Source of the DNA: Acidobacteriota bacterium | GTDB taxonomy: Bacteria; Acidobacteriota; Terriglobia; Terriglobales; Acidobacteriaceae | Reading direction: 5' to 3' | Length of the DNA stretch: 6,699 nt | NCBI GenBank assembly: GCA_021810735.1 | Contig: JAJZIF010000211.1 | Span: 1-6,699 of the forward strand | In this document: in pieces, positions 1 to 5,149 of the stretch | How positions within the stretch are numbered: position 1 is the first letter of the stretch | Layout of the letters: the number at the start of each line of letters is the position of its first letter | Translations under genes and position numbers: made by a program | The notes under the pieces: generated by a model | The model's database searches: none | The model's input: the letters and a program-made list of their open reading frames with translations, nothing else | Told to the model about the DNA's origin: nothing

Positions 1-405
1 TTCTCCAACGTCGCGGACACCTTGTCGCTCGCCGGTTGTTTCTTGCGCGGCGGTGGAACGTTGTTTCGCGCCGAGACGGTCTCACTGTTCACGACCCGCC
101 AGCGGACGCCCCCACAGACCGACTGGGCGCTGGGTTGGGACACGCCGAGCGCGGTGTCTTCTTCAGGGCAATTTTTTAGCGCTCATTCCATAGGTCATCT
201 GGGTTATACCGGAACTTCGCTTTGGATCGATTTTGAGAAAGACCTCGCAGTCGTGCTGCTCACGAACCGGACCTATCCCACCGGCGCCACCGATCGCGCT
301 TCCAAACAAATTCAGCGCGTCAGGCCGCGCTTCCACGATGAGCTGATGCGGGAACTGGGATGGAATGTACCCAGAAGGATTCCACCGCGAATGCGCCATG
401 AATAG
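1..405 (+). CDS. Serine hydrolase, beta-lactamase (class C/PBP-like) family, C-terminal fragment
   Basis: The reading frame is open from base 1 to the TAG at 403-405, so the N-terminal part, including the catalytic S-x-x-K and Y-x-N motifs, lies outside the window. About 134 residues are visible. The fragment starts FSNVADTLSLAG, which resembles the 'GLFSTADDLARF' stretch of the beta-lactamase/PBP-E fold. It continues with a 'WALGWDTPS' strand and then GHLGYTGTSLWIDFEKDLAVVLLTNR (residues about 65-90), the third active-site motif and the final beta-strands of the family. The usual H-T-G or K-T-G triad reads H-L-G here (196-204). Family members act in the envelope as D,D-peptidases, esterases or, as in Bacillus AmiE next to murQ, muropeptide amidases. 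Its position directly upstream of murQ makes a muropeptide-processing role plausible, but this is inference. Family assignment is fairly sure; substrate is unknown. Confidence 0.85.
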   Translation, partial: FSNVADTLSLAGCFLRGGGTLFRAETVSLFTTRQRTPPQTDWALGWDTPSAVSSSGQFFSAHSIGHLGYTGTSLWIDFEKDLAVVLLTNRTYPTGATDRASKQIQRVRPRFHDELMRELGWNVPRRIPPRMRHE

Positions 406-409
406 GTGC

Positions 410-426
410 TGGATGGAGGCCATCCA
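410..426 (+). promoter_or_regulatory. Perfect 7-bp inverted repeat upstream of murQ, possible operator or small hairpin
   Basis: TGGATGG at 410-416 is mirrored by CCATCCA at 420-426 with a 3-base spacer, four bases after the stop of the serine hydrolase. No T-run follows, so it is not a rho-independent terminator. A TACAAT hexamer at 433-438 (one mismatch to TATAAT) lies just downstream, which would place the repeat over the -35 region of a promoter for murQ. The -35 match itself is poor (3 of 6). The repeat could be an operator, an mRNA hairpin or chance. Confidence 0.25.
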
Positions 427-476
427 AGGCGATACAATCGAAACAGAAAGTCCGGCTCGAGGTGGGTTTGAAGCTT

Positions 477-1454
477 ATGGGAAATGGAACCGGTTCGATC
501 GAGACACGAACCCCGCACGCAGAAAGCAACGGTAGAGCTTCGGTCTCTCATTTAGAGACACTCACGACCGAAAGTGCGAATCGGGCCTCGCAGGGCTTTG
601 ACACCAAGTCTGCCCTCGATATTGCACGCATCATCAACCACGAAGACGCCAAGATTGCGGCTGCGGTGAAGAGGTCTTTGCCGGAGATTTCCGTAGTAAT
701 CGACAATGTTGCCCGATGCTTGCGCGATGGTGGGCGCTTGATCTACGTGGGCGCAGGTTCCAGCGGGCGCATCGCGGCGCTCGATGCCTCGGAAATTCCT
801 CCTACCTATTCAACGTTGCCGCAGACTGTGCAGTACATCATGGCCGGTGGACCGAAGGCGCTGGCCTCATCCATGGAAACGAATGAAGATTCCCGCGAAC
901 TGGGCCAGCGCGATATTGCGCGCCGCCGCCCGACCCGCAAAGACATTGTCATAGGCGTTTCCGCCAGTGGGCGCACCCCCTATGTCGTGGCCGCTCTTGA
1001 GTACGCGCATGGCCGGGGCTCAAAGACCGCCGCGGTCACCTGCAATTACAACTCTGAACTGAGCGGCGTCGCCGACGTAACCATTGTGGCGGAAGTCGGC
1101 CCGGAAGTTGTTCTGGGTTCCACTCGCATGAAGGCCGGCAGCGCGCAGAAAATGATTCTGAACATGATCACCACCGGCGCCATGACGCGGCTCGGCTATG
1201 TGTACGAAAATCTGATGGTCAACGTACACATGAAAAATGCCAAACTGGTTGAGCGCGGCATCCGCATCCTGACCCAGTCCTGTAATGTGGACCAGGAAAC
1301 GGCGGTTCGGACGATCAAGGCGTCTGGGAAAAGTGTCCCCGTTGCGCTTGTGATGTTGAAAGCCAATGTAGACAAGCAGGAAGCGGTGCGCAGGCTGGCG
1401 AAGTCGGACGGAAACGTGCGCCGCGCGATTGAGGACACGACTCTCGACCTGTAG
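477..1454 (+). CDS. murQ: N-acetylmuramic acid 6-phosphate etherase (MurQ)
   Basis: This cytoplasmic enzyme cleaves the D-lactyl ether of MurNAc-6-phosphate to GlcNAc-6-phosphate and D-lactate, the key step in recycling wall-derived MurNAc. The sequence aligns along its length with E. coli MurQ. It has an N-terminal helix (ALDIARIINHEDAKI), the SIS-domain sugar-phosphate loops VGAGSSGR and GVSASGRTPYV, and the block GSTRMKAGSAQK. Both catalytic acids are present: the Glu of DASEIPPTY (matching E. coli Glu83) and the Glu of NEDSRE (matching Glu114). A C-terminal helical segment with SDGNVRRAIE closes the protein. I chose ATG 477 (325 residues) because GAGGTG at 459-464 precedes it, though 12 bases away. 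GTG 462 is an in-frame alternative (330 residues) without a visible ribosome site. Either start leaves an N-terminal extension of about 23-28 residues relative to E. coli. It lies 79 bases before murA on the same strand. Confidence 0.95.
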   Translation: MGNGTGSIETRTPHAESNGRASVSHLETLTTESANRASQGFDTKSALDIARIINHEDAKIAAAVKRSLPEISVVIDNVARCLRDGGRLIYVGAGSSGRIAALDASEIPPTYSTLPQTVQYIMAGGPKALASSMETNEDSRELGQRDIARRRPTRKDIVIGVSASGRTPYVVAALEYAHGRGSKTAAVTCNYNSELSGVADVTIVAEVGPEVVLGSTRMKAGSAQKMILNMITTGAMTRLGYVYENLMVNVHMKNAKLVERGIRILTQSCNVDQETAVRTIKASGKSVPVALVMLKANVDKQEAVRRLAKSDGNVRRAIEDTTLDL

Positions 1455-1533
1455 TGGTTCACCCCTGAGAAGACGCTGCTGACATTCTTCACCGCGAAAT
1501 AACTAAGTCAAACAGGCATGGATATGTCTCTCA

Positions 1534-2841
1534 ATGGATAAGTTTGTGATTCGCGGTGGAACCCCCCTTCAAGGCACGCTTCGCATCAGTGGAGCAAAAA
1601 ATTCCGCGCTTCCCTGCATGGCTGCCGCCATCCTCACTGAAGACGAAGTGGCGCTGGAAAATATTCCGGACGTGCGCGACATTGAGACCGAGCGCAAGCT
1701 CCTTGTTTCGATGGGCGCGGAGGTCGAACTCGGCTATGGCCGGGCGCATCACCGCACTCGCATCCGCTGTGCGTTGCTTTCGGATCCAGTAGCGAAATAC
1801 GAAATTGTAAAAACGATGCGCGCCTCCTCGCTGGTCCTTGGACCGCTGATTGCCCGCACCGGCATGGCCCGGGTCGCCATGCCGGGCGGCTGCGCCATTG
1901 GCGGCCGCCCCATCGACCTGCACATCAAGGCCCTGCAGGCCATGGGCGCTGAGATTACCCAGGAACACGGCTATCTGGAGGCGCGGGCAAAACGGCTGCG
2001 TGGAGCGCACATCGTTTTCGACAAAATTACGGTAACAGGCACGGAAGACCTGCTGATGGCTGCGGTATTGGCGGAAGGCGAAACACGGATGGAAAATTGC
2101 GCGCGCGAACCGGAAGTCACCGACCTGGCAAAACTGCTGATTGCCATGGGCGCGCAGATTGAAGGAGCAGGCACAAGTACGATCCGCGTCCGAGGCGTGG
2201 AGAAACTGCACGGCGCGAAGCATCGCATCCATCCCGATCGCATCGAAACGGGCACATTTCTGGTTGCCGGAGCCATCACCGGCGGCGATCTGACATTGAC
2301 CGGCTGCAATCCCGATCTCCTCTCCGCCGTCATCGAGAAGCTAAGAGAGGTTGGCGTGCAGTGCGATTTGGCCGCGGACTCGATTCGCGTGCGTACTCCA
2401 GGAAGGTTGCGCTGCGCCAATATTTCGACCGAAGAGTATCCCGGCTTCCCTACCGACATGCAGGCGCAGTTCATGGCGCTGGCGACGCAGGCGGAAGGCA
2501 CATCTCTGGTGACGGAAAACATCTTCGAAAACCGCTTTATGCATGTGCAGGAATTGATTCGCATGGGCGCCCACATCCGCGTCGACGGCCGCACGGCTGC
2601 CGTGCTCGGCAGGTCGCCGTTGTCGGCTGCTGCAGTCATGGCCTCGGATCTGCGTGCATCAGCATCGCTGGTATTGGCCGCGCTAGTCGCGGAGGGCGAG
2701 ACAATCATCGACCGCGTGTATCACATCGACCGCGGCTATGAGCGCATTGAAGAAAAACTGCGCGGCGTAGGAGCAAAAATCCGCCGCATCGGCAACGTTT
2801 TCCGCGAGAGTGAAGAGACGGCTGTGCACGTCACTGCGTAG
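1534..2841 (+). CDS. murA: UDP-N-acetylglucosamine 1-carboxyvinyltransferase (MurA)
   Basis: MurA transfers enolpyruvate from PEP to UDP-GlcNAc, the first committed cytoplasmic step of peptidoglycan synthesis and the target of fosfomycin. The 435-residue length is close to that of a typical MurA (E. coli has 419). Visible hallmarks are Lys22-Asn23 in SGAKNSALP, the [13 protein letters not shown] segment (95-108), and the nucleophilic loop [15 protein letters not shown] with Cys120 matching E. coli Cys115. Because this residue is Cys and not Asp, the enzyme should be fosfomycin-sensitive in principle. FPTDMQAQF carries the general base Asp308 (E. coli Asp305), and [10 protein letters not shown] and HIDRGYE carry Arg374 and Arg400 (the latter matching E. 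coli Arg397). The fold is two inside-out alpha/beta domains. ATG 1534 is the only reasonable start because TAA at 1504-1506 closes the frame upstream. No strong ribosome site is visible. It follows murQ and precedes a small gene in the same frame. Confidence 0.97.
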   Translation: MDKFVIRGGTPLQGTLRISGAKNSALPCMAAAILTEDEVALENIPDVRDIETERKLLVSMGAEVELGYGRAHHRTRIRCALLSDPVAKYEIVKTMRASSLVLGPLIARTGMARVAMPGGCAIGGRPIDLHIKALQAMGAEITQEHGYLEARAKRLRGAHIVFDKITVTGTEDLLMAAVLAEGETRMENCAREPEVTDLAKLLIAMGAQIEGAGTSTIRVRGVEKLHGAKHRIHPDRIETGTFLVAGAITGGDLTLTGCNPDLLSAVIEKLREVGVQCDLAADSIRVRTPGRLRCANISTEEYPGFPTDMQAQFMALATQAEGTSLVTENIFENRFMHVQELIRMGAHIRVDGRTAAVLGRSPLSAAAVMASDLRASASLVLAALVAEGETIIDRVYHIDRGYERIEEKLRGVGAKIRRIGNVFRESEETAVHVTA

Positions 2842-2904
2842 ACCAGCAAGCCTCTCTTGTTAATTTCAACCGTAGTCGAGTTTCTGAACCAGCCCGTCCC
2901 TGCG

Positions 2905-3132
2905 ATGCGAAGATTCCTGGCTCCCTTTCGATTCATGTTCCACGCGCTGCGAGGACACTGGTTGCGTCCGTGGCGCAGCCCGTATCTCCGCTGGAGAATA
3001 GAAACGTATTCCGGCATCCCGGCCGGAACCATCGATAGGCGCATCTTCTGGAAGTTTCTCTTCACGGAAAAGGGCCGTCTGCTGCAATTTTTGCTCTGGA
3101 CAGCAAAATTGGAATCCTACAAAAAGAACTGA
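2905..3132 (+). CDS. Small basic tryptophan-rich protein of unknown function
   Basis: I do not recognise a characterised family. From ATG 2905 the product is 75 residues. It has about 16 Arg/Lys against 4 Asp/Glu, five Trp and many Phe, with the striking stretch RGHWLRPWRSPYLRWRIETY (residues about 16-35), then a helix-like IFWKFLFTEKGRLLQFLLW and a lysine-rich end. There is no signal peptide, no clear transmembrane span and no metal-binding motif. Amphipathic helices that could touch membrane or nucleic acid are plausible, but this is inference. An upstream TTG at 2857 would give 91 residues, but no ribosome site supports either start. The frame is also open back to the murA stop. I believe it is a real gene because its composition is non-random, it fills the murA-oxidoreductase gap, and its stop lies 10 bases before the next ATG. 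I have a vague impression of similar small hypotheticals in Acidobacteriota but cannot verify it. Confidence 0.65.
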   Translation: MRRFLAPFRFMFHALRGHWLRPWRSPYLRWRIETYSGIPAGTIDRRIFWKFLFTEKGRLLQFLLWTAKLESYKKN

Positions 3133-3142
3133 GAGATACAGC

Positions 3143-4141
3143 ATGATTCGCTACGGCATTCTGGGATTCGGTCTTCACGGAGAGAAGCGTCTCGCGCCCG
3201 CATTTGCCGAGGCGAAGTCCAGCAAACTTGTCGGCATTTGGCGCAGGAATCTAGACAAGGCGCAGGCAAATGCCCGCAAATTTAGCATCGAACACGTGTT
3301 TGCTTCCGCGGAAGATTTGTGCGCCTCACCCGTTGTGGATGCCGTGTTCGTCACCTCGCCCGATGCATTCCACATGCGGGATACCTTGTTGGCGTTGAAC
3401 CACCGGAAGCCGGTGTTGTGCGAAAAGCCTCTGGCCATGAACGTGGCCGAAGCGGAACAGATGCTCGCTGCCGCCAGAAAAACCAACGTGCTGTTCGGGG
3501 TGGCGCAGCCCTTTCGCTACAATCGCAGCCTTCAACTGGTCCGCGATTGGCTTGCCGCTGGCAGAATTGGAAAGCCGATTTTCGCCAGCGCGTTTTTCTG
3601 TAACCAGAGCGGGCAAAGTCTCCGTGCATGGATTCACGACCCCGCCGTCACCTGTGGCGGAACGATGGGCGATGTGGGCATTCACTGCCTGGATGCATTG
3701 CGGTTTGTCCTGCAAGACGAAGTGGCTGCGGTGACGACGATAGCTCATCGCGACGCACAATCGGGAGCCGTGGAAACAAGCGCAGCGATCACAATCGATT
3801 TTCGCCAGGGAACCATTGCCTCCGTGACGGTCAGTTCTCGCACTGAGTATCGGACGCTTGTCGAAGTGGTAGGAGAAAGCGGCGTCATTCGAAGCGAGAA
3901 TTGCTTCTCCACCCTTGCTCCAGTCGATGTTCAGTTGTTGCTGAGCGGCAAGGTGATCGACAGCCAGCAGGTGAGCAATGCAGACGCGTTCAGCCGGCTG
4001 CTGGACGCTTTCAGTGCTGCCATCGAAGGCCATGGCGCCTACGGAGCGAGCGGCGACGACGGGCTGAAAAACCAGCGTGCGCTGGATGCCGCGTATACGA
4101 GTTGGCACTCGGGGCGAAAAGAAATCATCATCGAGCCGTAA
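3143..4141 (+). CDS. Gfo/Idh/MocA family NAD(P)-dependent oxidoreductase
   Basis: This is a 332-residue cytoplasmic dehydrogenase of the glucose-fructose oxidoreductase/inositol dehydrogenase type. The N-terminal Rossmann domain starts YGILGFGLHGEKR with the dinucleotide motif G8-F-G-L-H-G13. The second strand ends in GIWRRN, with arginines where NAD-dependent members often carry an acidic residue, which hints at NADP. CEKPLAMN holds the family's EKP lysine (Lys95). GGTMGDVGIHCLDALRF holds the Asp177/His181 pair of the substrate site. The C-terminal half (about 125-330) fits the family's beta-sheet domain. ATG 3143 is preceded by GAGAGA at 3131-3136, a weak ribosome site overlapping the stop of the small upstream gene, so translational coupling is likely. 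Substrate cannot be read from sequence; a sugar, sugar nucleotide or inositol is usual. The location after murA hints at, but does not prove, an amino-sugar or envelope link. Confidence 0.9.
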   Translation: MIRYGILGFGLHGEKRLAPAFAEAKSSKLVGIWRRNLDKAQANARKFSIEHVFASAEDLCASPVVDAVFVTSPDAFHMRDTLLALNHRKPVLCEKPLAMNVAEAEQMLAAARKTNVLFGVAQPFRYNRSLQLVRDWLAAGRIGKPIFASAFFCNQSGQSLRAWIHDPAVTCGGTMGDVGIHCLDALRFVLQDEVAAVTTIAHRDAQSGAVETSAAITIDFRQGTIASVTVSSRTEYRTLVEVVGESGVIRSENCFSTLAPVDVQLLLSGKVIDSQQVSNADAFSRLLDAFSAAIEGHGAYGASGDDGLKNQRALDAAYTSWHSGRKEIIIEP

Positions 4142-4156
4142 GTTCTGCGGAATGCT

Positions 4157-5056
4157 TTATTGATCCAGATGGAGCGCAATTCCCTCTTCGTCGACAGGTT
4201 TTGCGCGCATGACGAAGACGATGCTTCCTAGCACAATGGCCGCTCCGGTAATCATGGTCCTCGGCACCGGCTCCATCATAAACAGCGCGCCTTCCGCGAC
4301 CGCCAGCACAGGAACGACTAGTTGCAGACTGGTGAGTTGGTAGGCTTCAATCCTCTGCAACAGCCAATAGTACAGCGTGAAGCTGAGCGCGCTGGCAAAG
4401 ACACTCAGGAAGACCAGCGCGACGATGGCTTGCGTACTCCACGTAGAAGTTCTTCCGCGTTCGAAGACAAGGCTGGCCAGCGCCAGCCAGATTCCCCCCA
4501 GAAAAAATTGGATGGATGTGCCGACGAAGGGATGAACGCCAGCAAGCGCTTCCTTGGCGTAGACGGAAGAAGCCGCATAGAGAAAGACAGCCAGCAGCAC
4601 AGCCAGCGCTCCCAGCGCCTGCCATAAGGAGGTCGAAATAGCGCCGGACAGGACCAATCCAAGACCGCCCAAGCCCACAATCATCGCCTGCCATGCGGTT
4701 CGCGGCACGCTGCGACCCGCCATCCACGGGGTCAGAAATGCAGTCATCAGAGGCATCGCGCCGAAGATCAACCCAGTCAGGCCGGAAGAAAGTCGCTGCT
4801 CCGACCAGAACGTCAGCGCCGATGGAACGGCAATCATACTGAGACTGAGAAGCATCGCGGCGCGAAGTCCGCGACCCGTTGGCCACGGCAGGCGTTTCCA
4901 CTGAATGATGGGTAAAAGAATGACAGACGCCAGCAGGAAACGCAGCGACGCACTGTGCATCGGCGGGACCAAGATGACCAATACGCGAATCGCCATCCAT
5001 GTGCTGCCCCAGATGACGGACAACGCGACCATGGCGAGAATGATGCAGAATTTCAT
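4157..5056 (-). CDS. EamA/DMT-superfamily transporter, 10 predicted transmembrane helices
   Basis: A 299-residue, very hydrophobic inner-membrane protein. It opens with helix 1, containing LSVIWGSTWMAIRV, the typical start of EamA/RhaT-type members of the drug/metabolite transporter superfamily. Hydrophobic spans run in two tandem EamA repeats. The first covers about residues 5-137, including LRFLLASVILLPI, MLLSLSMIAVPSALTFW, LIFGAMPLMTAFLTPWMAG and MIVGLGGLGLVLSG. The second covers about 147-285, including ALGALAVLLAVFLYAASSVYAKEAL, LQLVVPVLAVAEGALFM and the final ITGAAIVLGSIVFVMR. Such proteins export amino acids, metabolites or drugs; the substrate cannot be told here. ATG 5054-5056 gives a normal length, but no good ribosome site is visible. 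It lies downstream of the pnp terminator on the same strand and converges on the oxidoreductase gene with a 15-base gap. Confidence 0.92.
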   Translation of the reverse strand: MKFCIILAMVALSVIWGSTWMAIRVLVILVPPMHSASLRFLLASVILLPIIQWKRLPWPTGRGLRAAMLLSLSMIAVPSALTFWSEQRLSSGLTGLIFGAMPLMTAFLTPWMAGRSVPRTAWQAMIVGLGGLGLVLSGAISTSLWQALGALAVLLAVFLYAASSVYAKEALAGVHPFVGTSIQFFLGGIWLALASLVFERGRTSTWSTQAIVALVFLSVFASALSFTLYYWLLQRIEAYQLTSLQLVVPVLAVAEGALFMMEPVPRTMITGAAIVLGSIVFVMRAKPVDEEGIALHLDQ

Positions 5057-5103
5057 GCGGATGGATGGAGCGGGTGCGAAACCAGAAGGAAGACCCTGGA
5101 ATG

Positions 5104-5136
5104 AAAAAAGCGGGCTGCGTTGAACACAGCCCGCTT
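5104..5136 (-). terminator. Rho-independent terminator of pnp
   Basis: On the minus strand, AAGCGGGCTG (5136-5127) pairs perfectly over 10 bp with CAGCCCGCTT (5117-5108) around a 9-base loop. The 3' arm runs directly into six consecutive T (5109-5104). It begins 13 bases after the pnp stop. On the plus strand the hairpin is not followed by a T-run, so it is directional and serves pnp, separating it from the transporter gene downstream. Confidence 0.93.
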
Positions 5137-5149
5137 CCCTGCTGAAACG

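Noticed and set aside
1479..1507. Possible -35 CTGACA with a -10 in the murQ-murA gap
   Set aside because: The -35 is good (5 of 6) but no matching -10 lies 16-18 bases downstream (AACTAA/ACTAAG only), so a separate murA promoter is not supported.
1531..2708. Long minus-strand open frames (233 and 245 codons) opposite murA
   Set aside because: They are antisense shadows in GC-rich coding DNA. MurA matches its family end to end with all active-site residues, and the antisense products are low-complexity Arg/Ser/Ala-rich with no family resemblance.
2845..2861. Small hairpin (CAAG...CTTG) just after the murA stop as a terminator
   Set aside because: The stem is only 4 strong pairs plus a wobble and one A-T, and no T-run follows; too weak to call.
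3326..4108. Minus-strand open frame of 260 codons opposite the oxidoreductase
   Set aside because: The plus strand carries a complete Gfo/Idh protein with all motifs; the antisense translation shows no recognisable domain.
4347..5000. Second minus-strand frame of 217 codons inside the transporter gene
   Set aside because: It is an out-of-frame shadow of the transporter; its translation has no membrane or domain pattern, whereas the other frame has ten clean hydrophobic spans.
5061..5070. TGGATGGAG shared between the murQ upstream region (410-418) and the transporter upstream region
   Set aside because: A 9-base match without the second palindrome arm at the transporter is likely by chance.
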